From: Lysobacter enzymogenes
GTDB taxonomy: Bacteria; Pseudomonadota; Gammaproteobacteria; Xanthomonadales; Xanthomonadaceae
NCBI RefSeq assembly: GCF_017355525.1
Contig: NZ_CP067395.1
Span: forward strand, 3,937,001-4,001,000
DNA: 64,000 bases
Direction: 5' to 3'
This document shows, piece after piece, positions 17,093 to 26,794 of this stretch. The translations under genes and the position numbers were made by a program. The notes below the pieces were generated by a model, which was not told where the DNA came from, did no database searches, and saw only the letters and a program-made list of their open reading frames with translations. Numbering within the stretch: position 1 is the first letter of the stretch; every line of letters begins with the position of its first letter.

Positions 17093-17192
17093 CTGTAGGA
17101 GCGGCGCGAGCCGCGACCGCGACAACGCAACTGCGGCGTTGCTTGCGGCGGAGCGGCGTTGTCGCGGTCGCGGCTAGCGCCGTTCCCGCAAG
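17093..17192. repeat. REP-type inverted pair, one arm diverged
   Basis: Forward REP copy with extended arm at 17093-17125 and a diverged inverted copy (GCGGCTAGCGCCGTTCCCGC) at 17158-17192. The shared outer sequence GCGACAAC / GTTGTCGC keeps the palindrome beyond the REP core. Confidence 0.75.
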
Positions 17193-17230
17193 GCCGCGTT
17201 GCCGGATCAGCTTGAGATCGCAGGACCGAT

Positions 17231-17446
17231 ATGAGCCGTTTTAATTACGACGACAGGGTTCGCGTCATGGCCGGGGTCGACCAGAGGTGGCGGCCCGGTG
17301 CTGTCGCATGGATTGTCGGGGTTTTCGAAGATCGGCCGAGCGGGAGCTATTTCGAACACTTTCCGCAAGGGGTCGTGTACTCGATCGAGTACGAAGACGG
17401 CGCGTCCACGGAAGTTCACGAAGACGCGTTGGAGCCGCTGGACTAG
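17231..17446 (+). CDS. Small conserved-looking protein of unknown function (71 aa)
   Basis: Protein of 71 residues, MSRFNYDDRVRVMAGVDQRW...EDALEPLD, acidic, with alternating hydrophobic residues (VAWIVGVFED, GVVYSIEYEDG) suggesting a small beta-barrel of SH3 or KOW type. No signal peptide or membrane segment. It stands alone between a REP pair and the convergent ABC transporter genes. Codon usage matches real genes (GC-rich third positions). I do not recognise the family. Confidence 0.6.
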   Translation: MSRFNYDDRVRVMAGVDQRWRPGAVAWIVGVFEDRPSGSYFEHFPQGVVYSIEYEDGASTEVHEDALEPLD

Positions 17447-17574
17447 GTCGACGCAAACAGGCGCAGGCACTGGTTTTCCTGCGCGGGTCTTCGTTTTTCT
17501 TTTTACCGGGCGACCTGCGTTGCCGCCTGAGCCCGGCGACGCCGATCGTTGCTGGATCCGCGGCCGGAAAAACA

Positions 17575-17598
17575 GCGTCGGGCCTGAAGGCCCTCGCA
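17575..17598. repeat. GCGTCGGGCCTGAAGGCC repeat, single copy
   Basis: Copy of a dispersed motif GCGTCGGGCCTGAAGGCCCTC, also present as inverted pairs at 21387-21464 and 61109-61190. Here it is followed by another hairpin, GAGCCCTCC-CGAA-GGAGGGCTC (about 17603-17623), which may end transcription of the ABC exporter genes from the minus strand. Confidence 0.65.
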
Positions 17599-17648
17599 TG
17601 GGAGCCCTCCCGAAGGAGGGCTCTCGCACGACGGGGCGCCCGCAGCGC

Positions 17649-18832
17649 TCAGCCCGAAATCGCCAGCCGCTCGTTGTTGTAGCGGCGCACCGCGGCGATC
17701 CACAGCAGCGCCGCCAGGCCGAAGCCGCAGGCCAGGTACATCGCCCAGATCTGGCCGTTGATCGCCTCGCCGCGGATCACCTTCAGCAGCAGCTGGTTCT
17801 GCGCCAGGAACGGGACCGCGAACTGCCACAGCTGGGTCTTGAGCGGGTTGACCATCAGCACGAAGGTCGGCAGCAGCGGCAGCAGCATCAGCCAGGTCAC
17901 GTGGCTCTGCGCTTCCTTCAGGCTCTTGGCCGCGGCCGACAGATAGGTCAGCAGCGCGGTGCCGATGAACGACATCGGCAGCAGGATCAGCAGCATCTTG
18001 CCGATCGAGTACAGGCTCACGTCGAGCATGCGCCCGACCCCGCTGCTCATCTGCGCGCTGAGCTTGAACGCCAGCAAGGTCAGCAGCAGCGAGAACAGGC
18101 CGAGCACGCAGGCTGCGGCGATCTTGCCGCTGACGATCGCCGCGCGCGGCGCCGGCGTGGCCAGCAGCGGCTCCAGCGACTGGCGTTCGCGCTCGCCGGC
18201 CGTGGCGTCGATGATCAGGAAGGCGCCGCCGGCGAACGAGGTCATGATCAGCAGGTACGGCAGCAGCGCCGACAGGATCAGGCCGCGCTTGGCCTCGGCG
18301 GTGGCGACGTCGCGGTCGGCGACGTTGACCGGCTGGACCACGCTGGCGGAAATGCCGCGCGCCAGCAGCCGCAGCGCGCCGACCTGGCGGCTGTAGCCTT
18401 CCAGCGCCGCGTGCAGGCGCCGCGCCGGAATGTCGGCGTCGCGGCGGGTGCTGTCCTGCACGATCTCCACCAGCGCCGGCTGCCCGGCCTTCCAGTCCTT
18501 GGCGAAGTCGGCCGAGACGATCAGGCCGACGTCGTGGTCCTGGCTCTGCACCGCCGCGTCGAGGTCCTTCGGCGCCGGCACCGCGACGATGTTCTGGGTG
18601 GCGAGGAACTTGATCAGGTTCGGCGCGCGTTCGGCGCCGACCACCGGCACTTTGAGCGCGTTGTCGAGCTGGGTGCGGGCGCGGTTCTCGGCCAGCGAGC
18701 CCATGCCCAGCATCAGCAGCGGATACAGCAGCGGGCCCATCAGCAAGGTGATCGCGAGGGTGCGGCGGTCGCGCGAGATGTCGAGCAGTTCCTTGCGCAC
18801 CACCGACCAGAACGCGGCGAAGGGATTGACGT

Positions 18833-18836
<4 letters not shown>
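17649..18836 (-). CDS. ABC-2 type exporter permease, NatB-like
   Basis: Protein of 395 residues of the sodium-extrusion permease family (COG1668 type). One N-terminal membrane helix (RRTLAITLLMGPLLYPLLMLGMG) is followed by a large extracytoplasmic domain (about 50-185) and a C-terminal block of five to six helices with the signature ATAGERERQSLEPLLATP. The ATG at 18836 overlaps the stop of the ATPase gene (ATGA), so the two are translationally coupled. The natural substrate, sodium or another, is uncertain. Confidence 0.88.
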
Positions 18837-19579
<743 letters not shown>

Positions 19580-19717
19580 GGCTTCTGGTCGCGAATGGGG
19601 AATGGAGAATCGGCAGTCGGCAAAGGCAACGGGGCGCGCCAAGCAGCGAGGGAAGCAGACCAGCGCGATGCGGCGCGCCTTCTCGATTCCCTGTTCCCCA
19701 TTCCCGATTCCCGGCTC
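19580..19717. repeat. Short GAATGGGGAAT-type inverted repeat spacer
   Basis: Spacer between two minus-strand genes made of related strings: GCGAATGGGGAATGGAGAAT at its left and TTCCCCATTCCCGATTCCCG at its right, in inverted orientation. Such ATTCCC spacers are common in xanthomonads. It may form a hairpin; no gene. Confidence 0.5.
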
Positions 19718-21253
19718 CTACGGCTCCCACCCGGTGAAGGAAACGAACGGCGGCACGTAACCCAGCGTATCCAGGCAGCGCGCATCGAGCTTCTTGGCGT
19801 CGCCGCTTTCCAGGAACTGGCCGAGCAGCTTCGGCGTGCAGCCGACCCGCAGCGCGCCGTGGCCCTGGCCGCGCAGCACCAGATGGCGGCCGTTCGGCAG
19901 ATGCTTGAGCACCTGCTCGCCGTAGCGCGGCGGCGTCACCGGATCGAGTTCGCCCGACAGCAGCAGCACCGGCAGGTCCGAGCGCAGCGGTTCGTGGAAA
20001 TTCTTCGGCCGCGTGCCGGTCGGCCAGACCTTGCACTGCGCGGTCAGCGCGTCGGTCATGGCGTTGCCGAGCACGGTGTCCTTGTCGGCCGGATCGGCGA
20101 CGAACAGGTCGGCGTCCTCGGCGCAGGTCACCGACAGCTGCATGCCGTAGTTGAGTTCCTCGCTGAGCTGGCCGCCGATCATCTTCGACAGCGCCAGCAG
20201 CGGCGCGTAGCGGCCCTGGTCGGCTTCCGACAGCACCAGCGGCAGCAGCGAGGCGGCTTCGGGCTGGTACGAGAACATCCGCGTGAGCATCGCCACGTGG
20301 CCGGCGCTGATGCGTTCGCGGCGCGGCTCGCCGGTCGACGGGTCGCGGTAGTCGACTTCGACCGGGTTGGCCTGCAGCCGCGCCATCAGCCGGCGCAGCT
20401 GCTCGCGCGGCTCGGCGCCGAAGCGCGCGCGGCAGGCCGGCGTCTGCTGGCACAGCTTGAACTGCTGGGCCAGCGCGTTGTCGAGGTTGCGCGCGTGTTC
20501 GCTGCCGAGCACCAGTTCGTTCGGCGCGACGCCGTCGAGCACCACCGCGCGGGTGTGCTGCGGATAACGTCCGGCGTACTGCTGGGCCACGCGGGTGCCG
20601 TAGGACACGCCGACCAGGTCGACCTTGGCCGCGCCGATCGCCGCGCGCACCGCGTCGAGGTCGGCGATCGCGTCGGTGGTGGTGAAGTAGCGCGCATCGA
20701 CCTTGAGGTGCTGCGCGCAGCGGCGCACCGCCTCGGTCGCGGCGGCCATCTGCGCGGCCTCGTTCTGGCCGTCGTCGTCCTGCGGCACCGCCTCGGCGCA
20801 GGTCAGCGGGGTCGACTTGCCGGTGCCGCGCTGATCGACCAGCACGATGTTGCGGCGCTTGCGCACGTCGCGGAACGCCGCGTCGACCAGCGGCCACGAC
20901 GCGGTCGCGGCCTGGCCGGGGCCGCCGGCGAGGAAGAACACCGGATCGTCCTCGGCCGCGGCGCTGTCGGTCGACGGCAGCCAGGCCAGGTTGAGCTCGA
21001 TCTTGCGGCCGTTGGGCTGGGCGTGGTTCTCCGGCACCTGGAAGCGTGCGCACTGGGCCGCGATGGTGCCGGTCGCGAACGGCGAGGCCAGGGTGCAGGG
21101 TTCGAACGCGATCGCGCCGTAGCGGCGCTTGAGCGCGCCGCCGTTGCCGCCGCCGGCGTTGCTGTCGCAGCCGGCCAGCGCCAGGGCCGCGAACGCGGCG
21201 GCCAGCGCGATGGCCGCGCGCAGCGGCCGGGGGTGCTTGCAATCGATGGGCAT
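19718..21253 (-). CDS. Alpha/beta-hydrolase lipoprotein, peptidase S33 type (tripeptidyl aminopeptidase-like)
   Basis: Protein of 511 residues. Signal peptide with lipobox LAGC (Cys29) followed by Asp, a residue that favours inner-membrane retention in enterobacteria. The hydrolase fold has the oxyanion loop FFLAGGPGQA (107-115), VDQRGTGKS (139-147), nucleophile elbow GVSYG (Ser217), acid SGELDPVTPP and histidine in GQGHGAL, followed by a TAP-like C-terminal domain. The likely role is release of N-terminal residues from peptides in the envelope. ATG at 21253. Single gene. Confidence 0.9.
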   Translation of the reverse strand: MPIDCKHPRPLRAAIALAAAFAALALAGCDSNAGGGNGGALKRRYGAIAFEPCTLASPFATGTIAAQCARFQVPENHAQPNGRKIELNLAWLPSTDSAAAEDDPVFFLAGGPGQAATASWPLVDAAFRDVRKRRNIVLVDQRGTGKSTPLTCAEAVPQDDDGQNEAAQMAAATEAVRRCAQHLKVDARYFTTTDAIADLDAVRAAIGAAKVDLVGVSYGTRVAQQYAGRYPQHTRAVVLDGVAPNELVLGSEHARNLDNALAQQFKLCQQTPACRARFGAEPREQLRRLMARLQANPVEVDYRDPSTGEPRRERISAGHVAMLTRMFSYQPEAASLLPLVLSEADQGRYAPLLALSKMIGGQLSEELNYGMQLSVTCAEDADLFVADPADKDTVLGNAMTDALTAQCKVWPTGTRPKNFHEPLRSDLPVLLLSGELDPVTPPRYGEQVLKHLPNGRHLVLRGQGHGALRVGCTPKLLGQFLESGDAKKLDARCLDTLGYVPPFVSFTGWEP

Positions 21254-21386
21254 GTTGCGTGGTCTCGTCGCCAGGCGGTTTCGCCTGCAAGAATGACAGA
21301 CCCCGGTGGCGGGAAGAATGTGACCGCCCGGCGCGGTGAATCTTTCAACGGCTGTCGGGCCGCGCTGCGGCTGGGCCGAAAGCGGC

Positions 21387-21464
21387 GCGTCTGAAGGCTC
21401 TCCCACAACAGCCGAAGCCCGATGGCCTGCCGGCGCTTGTGAGCGGGCCTTCAGGCCCGACGCC
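21387..21464. repeat. Inverted pair of the CGGGCCTTCAGGCCCGACGC repeat
   Basis: Diverged forward copy GCGTCTGAAGGCTCTCCCAC (21387-21406) and inverted copy GGGCCTTCAGGCCCGACGCC (21445-21464) between fpr and the S33 hydrolase gene. Same family as 17575 and 61109-61190. Confidence 0.7.
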
Positions 21465-21485
21465 CTTGTACCCGCCGCCGCGCCC

Positions 21486-22232
21486 TTACTTCGACGAAAC
21501 GTACTTCTCGCGCCGGATCTGCGGCACCGCCAACCCATACCCCTTCAACGCCTCGAAACAGGCGTCGACCATGTTCGGATTGCCGCACAGATAAGCGATG
21601 TCGCCGTTGCCGTCGGGCGCGAACTCGGCCAGGAACTGCTGCACATAACCGTGGCGCACGTCCGGATGCGGGTCGGCCGGCAGCTCGCGCGAGAAGCACG
21701 GCACGAAGCGGAAGCCCGGCACGCGCTCGGCGAACGCGCGGAACTCGTCGCCGTACAGCAGTTCTTCCGGGGTGCGCGCGCCGAACAGCAGCACGACCTG
21801 GATACCGCGTTCGCGGATCTGCCGTTCCAGCTGCGGCAGCATCGCCCGGTACGGGGTCACGCCGGTGCCGGTGGCGATCAGCAGGTAGCGGCGGTTGGCG
21901 TCGGCCGGCATCAGGCAGAAGCGCCCGAACGGGCCGCTGGCCTGGACCGCCTCGCCTTCGCGCAGGCCTTCGAACAGCGCGGTGGCAGCGCCGCCGGCGA
22001 CGTAGCTGACCGCGATCTCGACGGTTTCGCCCGGGCCCATCGCATGGTCGTGGATCGTCGCCAGCGAATAGCTGCGCTTGGTCGCGGTGCCGTCGGCGTA
22101 CTGGAAGTGGACCTGGATGAATTGTCCGGGGATGTAGTCCAGCGGTTCGCCGTCGTCGCGCTGAAGCACGTAATGGCCCACGGTCGGCGCCAGCATGCGG
22201 CGCGAGACGAGCTTGAGCGGGAATTGCTTCAT
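21486..22232 (-). CDS. fpr: Ferredoxin--NADP reductase
   Basis: Protein of 248 residues, the FAD enzyme that moves electrons between NADPH and ferredoxin or flavodoxin. FAD-binding RSYSLATIH, the diphosphate-binding GPFGRFCL, the NADP-binding GTGVTPYRAML and the C-terminal EKYVSSK are all present. The ATG at 22232 gives MKQFPLKLVSRRML; longer in-frame frames upstream are not supported. Divergent from the ABC transporter genes starting at 22465. Confidence 0.93.
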   Translation of the reverse strand: MKQFPLKLVSRRMLAPTVGHYVLQRDDGEPLDYIPGQFIQVHFQYADGTATKRSYSLATIHDHAMGPGETVEIAVSYVAGGAATALFEGLREGEAVQASGPFGRFCLMPADANRRYLLIATGTGVTPYRAMLPQLERQIRERGIQVVLLFGARTPEELLYGDEFRAFAERVPGFRFVPCFSRELPADPHPDVRHGYVQQFLAEFAPDGNGDIAYLCGNPNMVDACFEALKGYGLAVPQIRREKYVSSK

Positions 22233-22464
22233 TCGACGGAGTTCTCGCTGAGCGCCCGGCCGGAGCCGGGCGCGGAAAGGGGGTCGGCCGTGCCGCAGGG
22301 GCGGGCGAAGCGACCGGCTGCGCAAACTCCGGGCGGGCCGGGCGCTTTCGCGCCGCCGCAATCGGGGCGTCCGCAACAGTCTGTGGCCGGAGTGCCGCCA
22401 CGCGGCCGCCTATACTAAGCCATTCGCCGCGAGGCCCGCGGCCAGCGACCGAGACCCTCACGCA

Positions 22465-23498
<1,034 letters not shown>

Positions 23499-23502
<4 letters not shown>

Positions 23503-24311
23503 GCAGCCAGACCCAACCCGCGCCGAGCGCCGAGATTTCGCCCGCGCGCCGCAACCTGACCGCGCTGGGCACCATCGTGCGCCGCGAAGTCGCGCGCATC
23601 CTGCGCATCTGGGGCCAGACCCTGGTGCCGCCGGCGATCACCATGACCCTGTACTTCCTGATCTTCGGCGGCCTGATCGGCTCGCGCATCGGCGATATGG
23701 GCGGCTACACCTACATGGAGTTCATCGTCCCGGGCCTGGTGATGATGAGCGTGATCCAGAACAGCTACGGCAACATCTCCTCGAGTTTCTTCGGCGCCAA
23801 GTTCGGCCGCCATGTCGAGGAGCTGCTGGTCAGCCCGATGCCGAACTGGGTGATCCTGTGGGGCTACGTCGCCGGCGCGGTGCTGCGCGGCATCATGGTC
23901 GGCGCGATCGTGCTGCTGATCGCGATGTGCTTCACCACCGTGCGCATCCCGCATCCGCTGGTGACCTTCACCACGGTGCTGCTGGGCGCGACGATCTTCT
24001 CGCTGGCGGGCTTCATCAACGCGGTGTATGCGAAGAAGTTCGACGACGTGGCGATCGTGCCGACCTTCATCCTGACTCCGCTGACGTATCTGGGCGGCGT
24101 GTTCTATTCGGTCAAGCTGTTGCCGGCGTGGGCGGAGGCGGCGACGCACGCCAATCCGATCTTCTACATGGTCAATGCGTTCCGCTACGGATTGCTCGGC
24201 AGCAGCGACGTGCCGTTGTGGGTCGCGTATGCGTTGATGCTGGCGTTCGTGGTGGCGTTGTCGTCGCTGGGTTTGTGGTTGCTCAAGCGCGGCGTCGGGT
24301 TGCGTAGCTGA
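23499..24311 (+). CDS. yadH: ABC-2 transporter permease YadH-like
   Basis: Protein of 270 residues with about six membrane segments. Family hallmarks SVIQNSYGNISSSFFGAKF, VEELLVSPMP, FDDVAIVPTFILTPLTYLGGVFYSVKLLP and the C-terminal RGVGLRS match YadH. It begins with a 15-20 residue polar leader. Translationally coupled to the ATPase by the ATGA overlap. No terminator was evident, and it is followed by a 668-bp gap. Confidence 0.92.
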
Positions 24312-24979
24312 GCGCGCTCGACGTAGCTGCGCAAGCCGCATGACCTTCGCTGCGTTGTTCCGGCGAAAGCCGGAATCCGTGTTGTTGTAGCCGCTGCTTT
24401 TGCTCTCCTGCCGCCTCAGCGCAACTGTTGCGTAGGTTGCGTCGTGATTGCGTTTTCGCGGTCGCGACTTGCGTCGCTCCTACAGTCGGATACGAACCCT
24501 CTTCGGATATCGCAACAACGAGTGACGACAAGCGGAAATCCAAAGCTTCCGTCCGCAAGCGGCCGGGTCACTTTCTTTGTCTTGCCAAAGAAAGTAACCA
24601 AAGAAAGGCGCTTTCCCTGTTTCGAATCAAGAGCCACTATCGTTCGTGGCTTGCGCAGGGATGCGGGACAAGGGCCATCCTGGCCCGGTCCCGCACGCGC
24701 GCATCCATGCGCGCGCCCTTCGGGTCTCTGTTTGCCTGTGGCGAGTTCGGGACGGCGGGGGGAGCGAAAAGCAACGGCAACAGCAGAGACGACAGCCGGC
24801 CGTGTCTGCTGTTCGCGCTGACTACCTAGCGAAAACAGCGAATCCAAGCGTTCTCGTTGCCCGACACTTCGCCGCGTTCGCTAACTGAACCAAATCCCGC
24901 ACCATTGACCCCTCCTGCACCCGCCTCGCGTTACAACGAGGCCGCCCGCACCGGGCGTAACCGCCACCAAGGAGTTCCC
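24312..24979. other. Gene-free spacer with REP and a CTTTCTTTG dyad
   Basis: 668 bp with no convincing gene. It contains a lone inverted REP copy (24461-24485) and an interrupted dyad GTCACTTTCTTTG (24567-24579) / CAAAGAAAGTAAC (24586-24598) with 12 of 13 positions paired, followed by a further CAAAGAAAGG. This CTTTCTTTG-CCAAAGAAAG motif is a known kind of dispersed repeat in xanthomonads. The 24600-24900 part has open frames without a start context. Confidence 0.6.
24461..24485. repeat. Lone REP copy
   Basis: Inverted, slightly diverged REP unit GTCGCGACTTGCGTCGCTCC-TACAG without a partner within 500 bp. Confidence 0.7.
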
Positions 24980-25513
24980 ATGCGCCTGACGCCCCTCGCC
25001 GCGATCGCTTCGCTCGCCTTCCTCGCCGCGTGCACCGCACCGGACAAAGCCAAGGACGCCGCCGCGACGCCGGCCGCCGAGGTCGCGCCGGCCGCCACCG
25101 CCGAACCGGCCGCACAACCCGAACCGGCGACGACGCCGTCGGCCAAGATCGGCGCCGACCAGGTCGGCAAGCTCAGCCCGGTGCCGGCGTTCAAGGGCTT
25201 CGGCGAGCACTGGAGCGTGGATATCCAGGCCACCGGCGAGATGAACCACAAGGTCGATCTGACCTGGGGCAGCGGCAGCGAAAAGGCCAGCGGCACCGCG
25301 CGCTACAACGGTCAGCCGGCCGATGCGCCGAGCACGCTGATCGTGCTCAGCGGCGAGTTGCAGACCAAGGACGGGGCCAAGCCGATGACGATCGAGATCA
25401 GCCGCAAGGAATGCATCGACGACGGCGACAACAAGCACATGCAGTCGGTCGACATCAGCGTCGAGGGCATGGACAAGTTCAGCGGCGGCTGCGGCGATCT
25501 GGCCGTGTATTGA
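24980..25513 (+). CDS. Lipoprotein of unknown function
   Basis: Protein of 177 residues with signal peptide MRLTPLAAIASLAFLAAC (lipobox LAAC), an Ala/Pro/Glu-rich linker (about 20-60) and a compact C-terminal domain with GFGEHWSVDIQATGEMNHKVDL and a cysteine pair (KECIDDGD, GGCGDL). The ATG at 24980 has AAGGAG at the proper distance. The fold resembles the META/heat-shock-like COG3650 proteins, which is a weak impression. A bidirectional terminator follows. Confidence 0.8.
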   Translation: MRLTPLAAIASLAFLAACTAPDKAKDAAATPAAEVAPAATAEPAAQPEPATTPSAKIGADQVGKLSPVPAFKGFGEHWSVDIQATGEMNHKVDLTWGSGSEKASGTARYNGQPADAPSTLIVLSGELQTKDGAKPMTIEISRKECIDDGDNKHMQSVDISVEGMDKFSGGCGDLAVY

Positions 25514-25531
25514 TCGCATCGCAGACCGCGC

Positions 25532-25567
25532 AAAAACAAACGGCCCGCATCGCGGGCCGTTTGTTTT
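25532..25567. terminator. Bidirectional terminator
   Basis: AAAACAAACGGCCCGC-AT-CGCGGGCCGTTTGTTTT: about 15-bp stem with A-run on the left and T-run on the right. It serves both the lipoprotein gene (plus) and the convergent membrane protein gene (minus). Confidence 0.92.
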
Positions 25568-25583
25568 CCGTCGCGCCGCGCGC

Positions 25584-26435
25584 TCAGCGCCGCGCCGCGC
25601 GCCCGTGCCACCAGCGCACCAGCAGCCACGACAGGATCGGCGCGAACAGCAGCACCAGCAACACGATGGTGATGCGTCCGGCCATGTCCCACTGCTCGCC
25701 GCCGAGCATCGCCGGCAGCGAGCCGAGCACGATCAGCACCGGCGTCAGCAACGACGACGCCAGCGCCGGCAGCGCGCCGGAGCCGCGCCGCATCGGCGCG
25801 ATCAGCGCGATCAGGCCGTGCACGGCGCCGATGCCGAGCCCGACCACGCTCATGCCGGCGCGCTGCTGGCCGTCGCCGAGCGTGGTGAACGCCGCGGCCA
25901 CGGTCTGCACCAGCAAGGCGACGCCGGCGGCCAGGCTCAGCGCGACCAGCGCGCCGATCAAGCGCCGTTGCCACGGTTGCCACAGCACCGGCGCGGCGCC
26001 GCGCCCGGCCAGGCGCCAGGCCAGCGGCAACGCGACCAGGTTCACCGCCACCACCTTGAGCACGCCGAAGCCCGCGGCCCACGCGCCCATCGCCGATACG
26101 CTGTAGCGCCGCCCCAGCGATTGCATCAGCGGCGCCTGCGCGAGCGACCACAGCACGCCGAGGCCGAAGATCAGCACCAGCGCGGCGAGGATGCAGGCCC
26201 ACGGCCGCGCCGGCACGCCGCGGCGGTCGGTCAGCGCGCTGGCGACGACGGCGACGGTGCCGATCAACAGGCCGATCGAACACAGCCACTGCGCCGCGCC
26301 CATGCCCGCGCTCTGGGTCGCCGGCGAGGACGCCGCCGCGGCCAGCACGAACGCGCCGGACAGCGCGAACACCAGCGTGGACAGGGTCAGCGGCACGAAC
26401 GCGGGCGAGCGGTTTTCGGCGGGAGCGGTCGGCAT
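25584..26435 (-). CDS. Multi-pass membrane protein of unknown function
   Basis: Protein of 283 residues with about eight hydrophobic segments (for example LSTLVFALSGAFVLAAAASS, WLCSIGLLIGTVAVVASAL, ITIVLLVLLFAPILSWLLV) and a short basic C-terminus. No catalytic motif was recognised. I chose ATG at 26435 (MPTAPAENRSPAF); a longer frame upstream runs through AT-rich sequence and has a different composition. Convergent with the lipoprotein gene across a shared terminator. Confidence 0.75.
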   Translation of the reverse strand: MPTAPAENRSPAFVPLTLSTLVFALSGAFVLAAAASSPATQSAGMGAAQWLCSIGLLIGTVAVVASALTDRRGVPARPWACILAALVLIFGLGVLWSLAQAPLMQSLGRRYSVSAMGAWAAGFGVLKVVAVNLVALPLAWRLAGRGAAPVLWQPWQRRLIGALVALSLAAGVALLVQTVAAAFTTLGDGQQRAGMSVVGLGIGAVHGLIALIAPMRRGSGALPALASSLLTPVLIVLGSLPAMLGGEQWDMAGRITIVLLVLLFAPILSWLLVRWWHGRAARR

Positions 26436-26794
26436 GGGCGGGCGCGGGAAAGGGGGCGCGACAGGGTAGCCGGTTCGCCCGGGCGCCGGGTTCGCGCCGG
26501 CGCCGGGCGCACGCCACGGCAGTGACGTGGTTGAAGCATCTGTGCGGTCGATTGGTACTGAATATTCACTGCCAAGCGCGATTTCATGGATCCAATGCTT
26601 TGCTGACTTTTGCGCAAGTCTTGATCTTTCCTGTTCTCGCTTTGGCTGATTCAGCCTCATTAACGCTAGTAAAAACAATCAGTTAACTAGAAGAAACATT
26701 TTGTTACGGTTTTTTCTTGCTTCCCCGCCCGGCCGCGACCTATTAGTGAGGTCCCGTGGCGCAAGGCCACGGATGACTTTTCGGGGGAAAACTC
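26436..26794. promoter_or_regulatory. AT-rich promoter island and leader hairpin of the TonB-dependent receptor
   Basis: The stretch 26540-26720 is conspicuously AT-rich for this window (for example TACTGAATATTCACTG, TAGTAAAAACAATCAG). It includes the palindromic string AGTTAACT near 26681 and a T-rich run. A hairpin CCGTGGC-GCAAG-GCCACGG (about 26754-26772) lies in the leader just before the start codon. This probably carries the promoter and control region of the downstream receptor gene. No Fur box was recognised. Confidence 0.55.

Noticed and set aside
24600..24900. Possible short genes in the gap after the YadH-like gene
   Set aside because: Frames lack ribosome-binding sites and their composition matches non-coding sequence; the region holds a known dispersed CTTTCTTTG-type repeat.
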